A DNA stretch of 5,567 nucleotides from Candidatus Woesearchaeota archaeon (GCA_018221245.1 JAAOYH010000071.1:1-5567); one strand, 5' to 3'; positions 1 through 5,567 are shown, numbered from the stretch's first letter. The notes: generated by a model from the sequence alone, not told the origin. Program-made: numbers and translations.

Positions 1-1350
1 GAGAGGATAGTCGATGTCATAATGTTCAACTTTGCACCTATGACATTCCTGTTCACGGTTGCGATACTATCAATGCTGAGTATTAGCAAAGCCCCAGCAA
101 TAGTCATAGCTGTGATGGTCGCACTATTCGTAGGTTATGCCCTATTCATCCAGAGGACTCAGATGCCGCTAAACGTGTATGCCAACAAGAGGGACGACAT
201 TGAGAAGGCAAACATGGCAGACTACCTGACGAACATAGAGAACATCAAGTACTACGGAAAGGAGGATGCCATCAAGAGAAGATACCTTGACCTCACTGAG
301 AGGACTAAACAGGCCTTCCTAAGGAACTGGGAATTGTTCAGGCTTATGGATGCTGGACATGTGGCGATAGTAGGAGGGGCTTCGATATCCTTGATAGCTG
401 TCATGTACATGGAGCTTGTCGCGGGAAGAGCCACGATAGGAGACATAGCCTTTGTCTACACAGTTTTCACCATGATGCTCGGACCCTTGTGGGGATTCAT
501 TCACGGAATAAGATCATTCGCACGTGGGATGGCAGACTTCGAGAGCGTGTGGGAGTATGACAAGTTCACGAACGAGATAAAGGATAAGGCCAACGCCAAG
601 AAATTTGAGATAAAGAGAGGGGCCATAGAGTTCAAGGATGTAGGCTTCAAGTACCACAAGAGAAAGCTCTTCGAGGGCTTCAGCCTGAAGATCAAGAAGA
701 ACGAAAAGGTAGCTCTGGTTGGCCATTCGGGAAGCGGCAAGACAACCATAGTGAAACTGCTGTATAGGCTCTATGATGTCAATGATGGAGCTATCTTGAT
801 AGATGGCAAGGACATCCGAGACTTCAAGCAGGAATCTTTGCGTTCGGAGCTCAGCATAGTGCCGCAGGAAGCGGTGCTCTTTGACGACACCATATGGAAC
901 AACATCAAGTTCAGCAGGCCCGAGGCAAGTGATAAAGAAATACGCGCTGCAATAAGGTTCGCGCAGCTGGACAGTGTGATAGAGGACATGCCGGACAAGG
1001 AGAAAACAATCGTGGGTGAGCGTGGAGTGAAGCTTTCAGGCGGAGAGAAGCAGAGGGTTAGTATAGCTCGCGCTTTGCTCGCAGACAAGAAAGTGCTTGT
1101 GTTGGACGAAGCCACATCTGCTTTAGACAGTGTGACAGAACATGAGATTCAGCAGGACCTGAAGAAACTGATGAAGGGTCGTACTTCGATTATAATAGCT
1201 CACAGACTATCGACTATCATGCACGCGGACAAGATTGTTGTGCTAGAAAAGGGAAAGATAGTTCAGATGGGAACCCACAAGGAACTCGTAAGAATGAAAG
1301 GTCCCTACAAGCAGCTTTGGAACCTGCAGAAAGGAGGGTTCATCAAATAA
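1..1350 (+). CDS. ABC exporter half-transporter (TMD-NBD fusion), 5'-truncated by the window edge
   Basis: C-terminal part of an ABC half-transporter that would work as a dimer in the cytoplasmic membrane, using ATP to export a substrate. The frame is open from base 1. The ATG at base 22 has no ribosome-binding site and would omit the first membrane helices (442 residues against about 580-600 for the family), so I treat it as internal. Numbering from that Met: hydrophobic helices near 5-22, 25-43, 112-130 and 141-163; nucleotide-binding domain from about 198. Walker A is GHSGSGKT (234-241), Q-loop Gln282, signature LSGGE (338-342), Walker B VLVLDE (358-363), D-loop SALD (366-369) and H-loop His394. 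All catalytic elements are intact. The signature LSGGEKQRV and the helical segment around 70-110 recall the Atm1/ABCB7-like and lipid-exporter branches, but the substrate cannot be read from sequence. Two T-tracts follow the stop. Codon use is GC-richer than in the MFS gene downstream. Confidence 0.95.
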   Translation, partial: ERIVDVIMFNFAPMTFLFTVAILSMLSISKAPAIVIAVMVALFVGYALFIQRTQMPLNVYANKRDDIEKANMADYLTNIENIKYYGKEDAIKRRYLDLTERTKQAFLRNWELFRLMDAGHVAIVGGASISLIAVMYMELVAGRATIGDIAFVYTVFTMMLGPLWGFIHGIRSFARGMADFESVWEYDKFTNEIKDKANAKKFEIKRGAIEFKDVGFKYHKRKLFEGFSLKIKKNEKVALVGHSGSGKTTIVKLLYRLYDVNDGAILIDGKDIRDFKQESLRSELSIVPQEAVLFDDTIWNNIKFSRPEASDKEIRAAIRFAQLDSVIEDMPDKEKTIVGERGVKLSGGEKQRVSIARALLADKKVLVLDEATSALDSVTEHEIQQDLKKLMKGRTSIIIAHRLSTIMHADKIVVLEKGKIVQMGTHKELVRMKGPYKQLWNLQKGGFIK

Positions 1351-1380
1351 TCCTATTTTTAGTTACCTTTTTCTATGAGA
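1351..1380 (+). terminator. T-tract terminator after the ABC gene
   Basis: Two runs of five T (1356-1360 and 1368-1372) directly follow the ABC stop codon. No GC-rich hairpin precedes them. Archaeal RNA polymerase can terminate at such T-tracts alone. The first run (CTATTTTTAG, 1353-1362) is also weakly TATA-like and lies about 33 bases before the next start codon, so it could double as a promoter for the pyrophosphatase gene. That second role is inference. Confidence 0.5.
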
Positions 1381-1390
1381 ACTTGAGCTA

Positions 1391-1939
1391 ATGAGCATGG
1401 CACTACAAGTAATCACCTCCAACAGGAAAAAGTTCTCAGAGATGAAACAGATTTTATCCAACATTGAACAGCTAGACATGGATCTCGTTGAGATACAATC
1501 TCTGGATCCGCACGAGATTATCAAACACAAATTGGCAGAGGCACAGAAGCATCACAAAGGAGAGTTTATCGTCGAGGATACGTCTCTTTACCTAGATGCA
1601 ATGAATGGCTTGCCAGGACCATTTATCAAGTGGTTTTTAGAAACTATTGGCAACAAAGGGCTTGTTGAGATAGCTGAGAAACTAGACAATCATAAAGCAC
1701 ACGCCATCACTATGATAGGCTACTCAGATTCAGAAGGAAATGTTGAATTCTTTGAAGGAAGAGTGGATGGCAAGATATGCTCGCCCAGAGGAGAGAACCT
1801 GTTCGGATGGGATTGCATTTTCATGCTCGAAAAATACGAACGTTCATGGGCGGAACTAACAAGAGAAGAGAAAAACAAAGTCAGCATGCGTTCTAAAGCG
1901 CTGAAAAAACTTAAGAGTTATCTAGATAAGAGAGGATGA
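1391..1939 (+). CDS. ITPA/HAM1/RdgB-family non-canonical purine NTP pyrophosphatase
   Basis: Predicted cytoplasmic enzyme that hydrolyses ITP, dITP and XTP to the monophosphate plus pyrophosphate, keeping deaminated purines out of DNA and RNA. Visible family motifs in order: TSNRKK near the N-terminus (9-14, the TGN..K phosphate-binding element), VEDTSL (61-66, acidic metal-binding residues), GLPGPFIKWF (73-82), GRVDGKI (123-129), PRG (132-134), FGWD (138-141, base pocket) and a C-terminal VSMRSKAL (164-171). At 182 residues it matches the family length. The IKWF motif is closer to human ITPA than to the typical bacterial RdgB form. The usual SHR triplet near the C-terminus reads SMR here, replacing a base-contacting His by Met166. 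The start at 1391 lacks a clear ribosome-binding site, and the ATG at 1397 (MALQVITSN) is equally plausible. The MFS gene begins 3 bases after the stop, suggesting an operon, though no functional link is evident. Confidence 0.93.
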   Translation: MSMALQVITSNRKKFSEMKQILSNIEQLDMDLVEIQSLDPHEIIKHKLAEAQKHHKGEFIVEDTSLYLDAMNGLPGPFIKWFLETIGNKGLVEIAEKLDNHKAHAITMIGYSDSEGNVEFFEGRVDGKICSPRGENLFGWDCIFMLEKYERSWAELTREEKNKVSMRSKALKKLKSYLDKRG

Positions 1940-1942
1940 ATC
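1932..1942 (+). promoter_or_regulatory. Ribosome-binding site of the MFS gene
   Basis: GAGG at 1932-1935 lies inside the last codons of the pyrophosphatase gene, seven bases before the ATG at 1943. It supports this start and translation from a shared transcript. Confidence 0.6.
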
Positions 1943-3118
1943 ATGAGTTATGAGCATAACATCTCAAAATTTTATATATTTACGTTCATTAGTTCTTTCT
2001 TCCTCTTAGGACCTATAATCATTCTATTCTTTCTTGAATATATTCCTTTCACCCAGTTTGGACTCGTGTTTGGCATAGGCATAATTGTCGCTATGATATT
2101 TGAAGTTCCTTCAGGGGTGTGGGCTGATCGTCTTGGAAGAAAATATCTAGTTGCCATGGGTCTGTTCTTTGCATCTTTAGAAATATTCTTTATAGCGTAC
2201 GGAAAATCGTTCGAATACTTTCTCATGGCAGGAGCGTTGGGTGGCTTTGGGTCAGCGATGATGTCTGGAGCAGACACGGCTCTTCTTTATGATACTCTAC
2301 TAATAACAAAAAGAGAGAAAGAAAGTAAGAAAATCTATGGGCGGCTAAAAGCCATACGATACTGGGCTGTTGTTTTAGCTGCACTCATAGGAGCCCCCCT
2401 CTACATTAAATATCATGCGTTACCTTTGTATATTAACGCAGCTATAATGTTCTTTGCGGCTGTATTTTTCTTGACGATGAAAGAACCACCTATCAAGAAT
2501 AGAAGCGTTACGATAAGGAGTCAAATTAAGACCTTAAAGAAAAGCTTCCAAGTAGTAAAATCAAATATATCTTTAAGGTGGTTTACGTCCTTCAAAATAT
2601 TTTCAGGATTTTCAGTATGGCTTTTTCACGATCTTCTAAGATCTCCATATTACACAAGCATAGGGTATCCAATCATAGTATTAGGGGGCATCACAGCAAT
2701 AATTTCTTTGGCCAGGAGCTTCTTCTCTTGGAATGCAGAAAGAATAGAACGTAAAATAGGTGAGAAAACAACCATCAGCTTGATTTTGATAGTTCCTGTT
2801 TTTCTTTTTCTACTCTTAGGAATAATCAACACACGAGTAGCTCTGGTTTTTGCAATAATCTTGTACTGTATATGGTCTTTACAAGAAGTAGTGACTGAAG
2901 TTGCTATGCATGAGCACATGTCGTCTAAGGAAAGAGCTACAACATATTCTCTTTTCAGTTTTGCAAACTCGATAATGTTATTTTTTGGCGCGATTGGAAT
3001 AGGATATGTGGCAGAAATGTGGTCGATTAAAGTTGCGATTTTCAGTCTTGCAATTTTCGGCTTGATATCTGGCAGTATTCTAATATCAACAAGAGATTCG
3101 GCGTTGTCAAAACATTAA
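1943..3118 (+). CDS. Major facilitator superfamily (MFS) transporter, 12 predicted helices
   Basis: Integral membrane secondary transporter of 391 residues, the normal length for a 12-helix MFS protein. Helices can be seen near 10-31, 36-56, 68-87, 94-116, 140-156, 162-178, 212-232, 241-262, 277-295, 299-320, 333-355 and 361-382, with a charged central loop near 180-205. The diagnostic motif A between helices 2 and 3 is intact: GVWADRLGRK (58-67). A weaker copy in the second half, ERIERKIGEK (266-275), fits the internal duplication. The DTALLYDTL stretch (111-119) occurs in a broad group of MFS proteins often annotated as drug efflux, but the substrate is unknown. Start is fixed by GAGG seven bases upstream. 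The gene is clearly AT-richer than the ABC gene: sampled 60-base lines give about 33-35% G+C against 42-55%. This may reflect hydrophobic codons (TTT, ATA) or transfer. Its stop codon shares TTAA with the stop of the convergent gene. Confidence 0.93.
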   Translation: MSYEHNISKFYIFTFISSFFLLGPIIILFFLEYIPFTQFGLVFGIGIIVAMIFEVPSGVWADRLGRKYLVAMGLFFASLEIFFIAYGKSFEYFLMAGALGGFGSAMMSGADTALLYDTLLITKREKESKKIYGRLKAIRYWAVVLAALIGAPLYIKYHALPLYINAAIMFFAAVFFLTMKEPPIKNRSVTIRSQIKTLKKSFQVVKSNISLRWFTSFKIFSGFSVWLFHDLLRSPYYTSIGYPIIVLGGITAIISLARSFFSWNAERIERKIGEKTTISLILIVPVFLFLLLGIINTRVALVFAIILYCIWSLQEVVTEVAMHEHMSSKERATTYSLFSFANSIMLFFGAIGIGYVAEMWSIKVAIFSLAIFGLISGSILISTRDSALSKH

Positions 3119-4614
3119 TCTGATAATTTCCAACTAAACACATTATCAAAATCTCCACAGACATTATCGGACCAACCATGCCGTAATTCCTTGCTTGATC
3201 CTGCAGGCATAGTCAGGCACCAGTCCCTAGAAGCGACCTCTTCCTTATTCAAGGTGAACAATGACTCTGCACAAATATCAAGATCTACAAGACCATTATT
3301 CCGTAAATCATAAACAACTACCATCCTGCAATCATCCGGGCAAGTGCATGAACCTTCCAAGGTATCTCTCCATGAGAAATCGCGGCCAGGTATGAGTCTA
3401 GGATCGAAAGTTAGAGAGAATGCGCCCCAATCCTCCCATATCTGCCAAATGAATCGGATATCATCTATCTTGGGAATCTTCTCTACCGTTCCCGCTTCCC
3501 AGGCTTTTCCGAATTGACGAGTGTCAAGTGTCACATAATCGTTCTTATAGCGCACCCAAAGAAAAGTCCCTTCCTGAGTCTCAACAAAAGCAGGTTCTAG
3601 GCCAATGTCTTGATAGACAGATGCTAGCAACACGAGCACATCTGTAGGATTGCCTTCTCCATAGTAGAGGGTTTCTACAGGGAACTGTATGCTTCCATTA
3701 TCTTCAATGAGCTTAATCTTATTTCCTAGCTCTACCCATATTTCCCTAGCATTTCTTCCCACAGTCTCAACGTCGTCAGGGGTCACGAAGTAGGCCAGAT
3801 CCCCGTAAAGAATATCTACATGGTTCCTGCTCAGGAGAGTGAATGGGTAGCTACGGTGCATCCTGTGAGCTATCCCTTGGGCGTCGAAGTAGTTCACGGT
3901 GACGTTCAGGGACGTCTCGATATCCTTGTAGATTGTGAGCCAGATGTCGTCTTGCTCAAGGAACCACTGAATAGGGACCTCCTCTCCTTTAGACAGCGAT
4001 TTCACAGTCTGTTTATTGGAAGCATACTTTCCCAGATCGAATTCTATGACAAAATTACTGGTGGGTCTTCCTGAATTAGTCAGAATTATGGTGAAGAACG
4101 GGTGTTGTATTCCTGAACCATTAGCTAGGAAAGGGTTGGCTGCCAAAGTAGATGCACTCAAGTTCTTCCTGACTATTAGTGGGCTGAAACCTACTCTTGG
4201 AGGGGCTATGAAGCAGACATTGTTACTGCACTCATATCCTGCTTCACATCCGCAGTCTTGGCAGCAGTCTTGGTTGTTCTCAAATTCCTGATCACACAAT
4301 CCGTCCCCACACATGACAGATGCACACCCATACTGATCTGCGTTCTGTCTGCCAGGCCTGCAGAGGGCTCCTGAGGGGCAGGGGCAGTCCTGGCTAGTTT
4401 GGCAATTCTCAATGGCCAGAGTACACTCTCCGTCTTGACACATCTCTACTTTACAGTCTGCCTTGCATCCTTCCTTACATTCTCTGGCTGTGCAGAACCC
4501 GTCTCCGCATTCAGGGGTCACCTCTCCGACAAGTTGAGAGTTGTAAAGGTTAAAGCCCAGAACAACTAGAGCAGAGGCGAGAATCAGCAGGAGGAACCGG
4601 GGTAGTATGCCCAT
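3115..4614 (-). CDS. Secreted/membrane-anchored Cys-rich protein with a degenerate transglutaminase-like domain
   Basis: A 499-residue surface protein. Residues 5-22 form a hydrophobic signal peptide or membrane anchor. Residues 36-134 hold 20 cysteines in CGDGxC-like units (CGDGFC at 36-41, CQDGEC at 59-64, CGDGLC at 102-107) with downstream ENCxxxxDC-like tails. Residues about 140-262 look like a beta-sandwich (LTNSG at 178-182, VTVNYFDAQG at 238-247), of the CARDB type common in archaeal envelope proteins. Residues about 275-370 resemble a transglutaminase-like core: FPVETLYYGEG (311-321), then NPTDVLVLLASVYQDIG (322-338), then LWVRY (352-356) and TLD (362-364). The family expects GDCxD and HxW, but here the Cys is Pro323 and the His is Phe351. 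Only Asp364 remains. No cysteine lies between 135 and 422, so the domain is probably non-catalytic, perhaps binding. Residues 421-499 carry six more cysteines (CTCPDDC at 423-429). Sequons at N151, N165, N237 and N306 suit an exterior location. An in-frame stop lies six bases before the ATG. Specific role unknown. Confidence 0.9.
   Translation of the reverse strand: MGILPRFLLLILASALVVLGFNLYNSQLVGEVTPECGDGFCTARECKEGCKADCKVEMCQDGECTLAIENCQTSQDCPCPSGALCRPGRQNADQYGCASVMCGDGLCDQEFENNQDCCQDCGCEAGYECSNNVCFIAPPRVGFSPLIVRKNLSASTLAANPFLANGSGIQHPFFTIILTNSGRPTSNFVIEFDLGKYASNKQTVKSLSKGEEVPIQWFLEQDDIWLTIYKDIETSLNVTVNYFDAQGIAHRMHRSYPFTLLSRNHVDILYGDLAYFVTPDDVETVGRNAREIWVELGNKIKLIEDNGSIQFPVETLYYGEGNPTDVLVLLASVYQDIGLEPAFVETQEGTFLWVRYKNDYVTLDTRQFGKAWEAGTVEKIPKIDDIRFIWQIWEDWGAFSLTFDPRLIPGRDFSWRDTLEGSCTCPDDCRMVVVYDLRNNGLVDLDICAESLFTLNKEEVASRDWCLTMPAGSSKELRHGWSDNVCGDFDNVFSWKLSD
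4252..4273 (-). repeat. Short direct repeat in the Cys-rich region
   Basis: GCAGTCTTGG occurs at 4252-4261 and again at 4264-4273, a 12-base (four-codon) period. On the minus strand it encodes the QDC-CQDC stretch around residues 114-121. This may be a trace of local duplication within the cysteine repeats. Confidence 0.5.
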
Positions 4615-4637
4615 ATCTTAGTTCTTGTGTCGAGGAT

Positions 4638-4645
4638 TCTTAAAT
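4638..4645 (-). promoter_or_regulatory. TATA box for the Cys-rich surface protein, probably leaderless transcript
   Basis: Read on the minus strand, ATTTAAGA is centred about 27 bases before the ATG at 4614. Archaeal transcription usually starts about 25-27 bases downstream of the TATA centre, which would place the start on or next to the A of the ATG. No GGAG, GAGG or GGTG lies between, which agrees with leaderless translation. A weaker TATA-like CTAAATAA at about 4672-4679 is an alternative. Confidence 0.5.
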
Positions 4646-4681
4646 GCTGTGAATTCAGTTGTGTTTTCACCATTATTTAGT

Positions 4682-4717
4682 AGTAACAAATAGAAAAGTA
4701 TTTAAATGGCTGTTACT
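4682..4717. promoter_or_regulatory. Candidate operator: 7-base inverted repeat bracketing the TATA box
   Basis: AGTAACA (4682-4688) and TGTTACT (4711-4717) are perfect reverse complements separated by 22 bases. The half-site centres are 29 bases apart, close to three helical turns. The BRE-like and TATA elements of the small-gene pair lie between them. The right half-site falls between the TATA box and the predicted transcription start, where a bound dimer would be expected to block the polymerase. No regulator gene is recognised in the window. Confidence 0.4.
4692..4706 (+). promoter_or_regulatory. BRE-TATA promoter of the small membrane-protein pair
   Basis: AGAAAAG (4692-4698) resembles a BRE and is followed at once by a strong TATA box, TATTTAAA (4699-4706). 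The predicted start is near 4728, giving a leader of about 14 bases that contains the G-rich ribosome-binding site. This is the clearest promoter in the window. Confidence 0.75.
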
Positions 4718-4731
4718 TTGAAAGAGCAATT

Positions 4732-4737
4732 GGGGGG
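4732..4737 (+). promoter_or_regulatory. G-run ribosome-binding site of the first small gene
   Basis: Six consecutive G end five bases before the ATG at 4743. A pure G-run is an unusual Shine-Dalgarno form, but it can pair with the CCUCC core through G-C and G-U pairs. It supports the chosen start. Confidence 0.55.
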
Positions 4738-4742
4738 AAACA

Positions 4743-5090
4743 ATGAAACGCAATCGTGAAATTGTTAGAACTTGTTTGGTTACAGGTTTAATGACAGGCA
4801 TGTTTATTGTCGGATATAACGCTGGCGAATCTAAGGGAATAAAATCAGGGCTAGAGATGGACCATGAAGAGCTAGTGAAAGATCTCAGGAGAACTAGGGT
4901 AGAATCAATGGTTGCAGAAGATCATGCTAGCGAGAGAGGAGACATTGAGACCGCCAGAAGTAAAAGAGAGTTGTACCATGCTCTAAAAATAGTGATCCCA
5001 ATTATTGAAAATGATTTTGAATCAAAATATTTAGCACTTGAAGATCAGGTTGCGAGGATTTATCCAATTAATGTGGGGGTGCAGAAATGA
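4743..5090 (+). CDS. Small single-pass membrane protein of unknown function (first gene of pair)
   Basis: I do not recognise this 115-residue protein. It has a basic N-terminus (KRNRE, 2-6), then one hydrophobic segment at about 8-26 with small-residue spacing (G15, G19, G24, G28) of the kind that favours helix packing, and then a highly charged, probably helical region at about 38-100. A more hydrophobic patch, ALKIVIPII (80-88), interrupts the charged part. The single cysteine is C11. The basic N-terminus suggests an N-in topology with the charged domain outside, but that is inference. The start is supported by the TATA box, a G-run ribosome-binding site and an in-frame stop at 4719-4721. 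Its TGA stop overlaps the next start in ATGA, so the two proteins are probably made from one message and may act together. A small envelope or cell-surface accessory protein would fit. Confidence 0.75.
   Translation: MKRNREIVRTCLVTGLMTGMFIVGYNAGESKGIKSGLEMDHEELVKDLRRTRVESMVAEDHASERGDIETARSKRELYHALKIVIPIIENDFESKYLALEDQVARIYPINVGVQK
5075..5081 (+). promoter_or_regulatory. Ribosome-binding site of the second small gene
   Basis: GGGGGTG lies within the end of the upstream gene, five bases before the ATG at 5087. It contains the GGTG core used by many archaea and supports independent initiation in addition to coupling through the ATGA overlap. Confidence 0.6.
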
Positions 5091-5467
5091 GCTTCAGAGA
5101 TAGCTTCGAAAATTTCGGCTTCTACGTAGGTGCGTATCTGGGCGTGGCACTGGCGGTGAATGTCATAGCCATGCCAGTTGTGACTGCACTCAATGGCATA
5201 GAGAGACTGACGGGAGAGAAGAGCACATACTCTGCGACAGTAGAGAGTATAGAATGCACGCCGGTTCCATATGATAATATTGTGTGCATTGCAGACTTAC
5301 TGACCTCAGAAGGCGAGAGAATTTCGGTACATGATGCGCCAGACATCCTCGAAGGGAAATTCCTTCCATGGACTATGAGAAAAATTGAGGAAGGGAAGAC
5401 CTATGATGTCGAGATTATGCAAAGCATATTGGGCAACAATCTCCTCTCTGCAGAGCCTCGCGACTGA
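5087..5467 (+). CDS. Small membrane-anchored protein with a beta-rich C-terminal domain, function unknown (second gene of pair)
   Basis: An unrecognised 126-residue protein. One long hydrophobic segment runs from about 11 to 35 (GFYVGAYLGVALAVNVIAMP and beyond), followed by a soluble domain at about 44-126. That domain has alternating beta-like patterns: TYSATVESIEC (47-57), NIVCIADLL (64-72), ERISVHD (77-83) and KTYDVEIM (104-111). The order suggests a small beta-barrel, possibly OB-like, but this is a guess from pattern only. Cysteines 57 and 67 flank a predicted turn and could form a disulfide if the domain faces outside. The start overlaps the previous stop by four bases (ATGA) and has a good GGTG-type ribosome-binding site, so cotranslation with its partner is likely. 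A short T-rich stretch (5468-5474) follows the stop. Confidence 0.78.
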   Translation: MSFRDSFENFGFYVGAYLGVALAVNVIAMPVVTALNGIERLTGEKSTYSATVESIECTPVPYDNIVCIADLLTSEGERISVHDAPDILEGKFLPWTMRKIEEGKTYDVEIMQSILGNNLLSAEPRD

Positions 5468-5494
5468 TATTTTCCGTGCTGAGGCGTCAAAACC

Positions 5495-5502
5495 TATTTA
5501 AA
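5495..5502 (+). promoter_or_regulatory. TATA box at the right edge
   Basis: TATTTAAA, identical to the box before the small-gene pair, is preceded by an A-rich CAAAACC that could serve as BRE. The core is nearly palindromic, so direction is not fixed, but the A-rich flank favours the plus strand. Predicted start is near 5525. Confidence 0.55.
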
Positions 5503-5534
5503 GCAAGGGCTGCCCCGTGTCTATAGGGATTAGA

Positions 5535-5567
5535 GTGGCAGACTTACTAGACGCGATCATCACACAC
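5535..5567 (+). CDS. Possible start of a further gene (GTG start), cut by the window edge
   Basis: A GTG at 5535 opens a frame to the window end encoding MADLLDAIITH if GTG is read as Met. It lies about 10 bases after the transcription start predicted from the TATA box at 5495-5502, and AGGGAT (5524-5529) could act as a weak ribosome-binding site. Only 11 codons are visible, so an RNA gene or an untranslated leader is equally possible. Confidence 0.3.
   Translation, partial: MADLLDAIITH

Noticed and set aside
22..24. ATG at 22 as the true start of the ABC gene
   Set aside because: The frame is open from base 1, there is no convincing ribosome-binding site, and the resulting protein would lack the first membrane helices of the family.
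3820..4291. Two plus-strand open frames opposite the Cys-rich gene
   Set aside because: They lie wholly inside a well-supported minus-strand gene, have no promoter or ribosome-binding site, and encode no recognisable pattern.
4206..4412. Alternative minus-strand frame within the Cys-rich region
   Set aside because: It is an out-of-frame shadow of the main gene. The main frame has the signal segment, regular CGDGxC units and an upstream promoter.
4743..5467. The small-gene pair as a toxin-antitoxin or holin system
   Set aside because: Both proteins have a membrane segment plus a sizeable soluble domain. Neither shows a DNA-binding or nuclease motif, and the size and layout do not match a system I know.
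5519..5552. GTCTA...TAGAC inverted repeat with 29 bases between centres, like the one at 4682-4717
   Set aside because: Only five bases per arm and a different sequence; equal spacing is probably coincidence.
5511..5567. A tRNA or structured RNA at the right edge (AGAGTGGCAGA resembles a D-loop)
   Set aside because: Placing the GG as D-loop positions 18-19 gives D-stem halves TTAG and GACT that do not pair, and no anticodon arm follows. The window ends before any T-arm could be checked.
1..5567. CRISPR array, insertion sequence or attachment site
   Set aside because: No regularly spaced repeats, transposase or integrase motifs, or terminal inverted repeats were seen.

Overview
The window looks archaeal. 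Two intergenic regions carry TATTTAAA-type TATA boxes about 25-27 bases upstream of the inferred transcription starts, one of them with an A-rich BRE-like element. One gene appears leaderless. Ribosome-binding sites are G-rich (GAGG, GGGGGTG), terminator-like sites are bare T-tracts without hairpins, and AGG/AGA arginine and ATA isoleucine codons are common. The secreted protein with CGDGxC-type cysteine repeats is a style common in environmental (including DPANN) archaeal genomes. I cannot name a lineage, and nothing here is ribosomal or otherwise phylogenetically decisive.

Left part (1-3118, plus strand): the 3' portion of an ABC exporter half-molecule whose 5' end lies outside the window, two T-tracts, then an ITPA/HAM1/RdgB-type nucleotide-pool-cleaning pyrophosphatase. 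The pyrophosphatase is followed after only 3 bases by a 12-helix major facilitator superfamily (MFS) transporter, so these two are probably cotranscribed. The MFS gene is visibly AT-richer than the ABC gene.

Middle (3115-4614, minus strand): a 499-residue membrane-anchored or secreted protein. It has an N-terminal hydrophobic segment, a cysteine-rich repeat region, a beta-sandwich-like region, a transglutaminase-like domain that has lost its catalytic Cys and His, and a second cysteine-containing C-terminal region. It converges on the MFS gene, and the two stop codons share the palindrome TTAA.

Right part (4615-5567): a 128-base divergent promoter region, then two small overlapping genes (ATGA) for unrecognised single-pass membrane proteins of 115 and 126 residues. 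The promoter of this pair is bracketed by a perfect 7-base inverted repeat centred on the TATA region, a candidate operator. After the pair comes another TATA box and a possible GTG-started gene that runs off the window.

The most unusual content is the catalytically dead transglutaminase-like surface protein divergent from an apparently regulated pair of small membrane proteins. The link between them is positional only. All stretches over 300 bases are genic.
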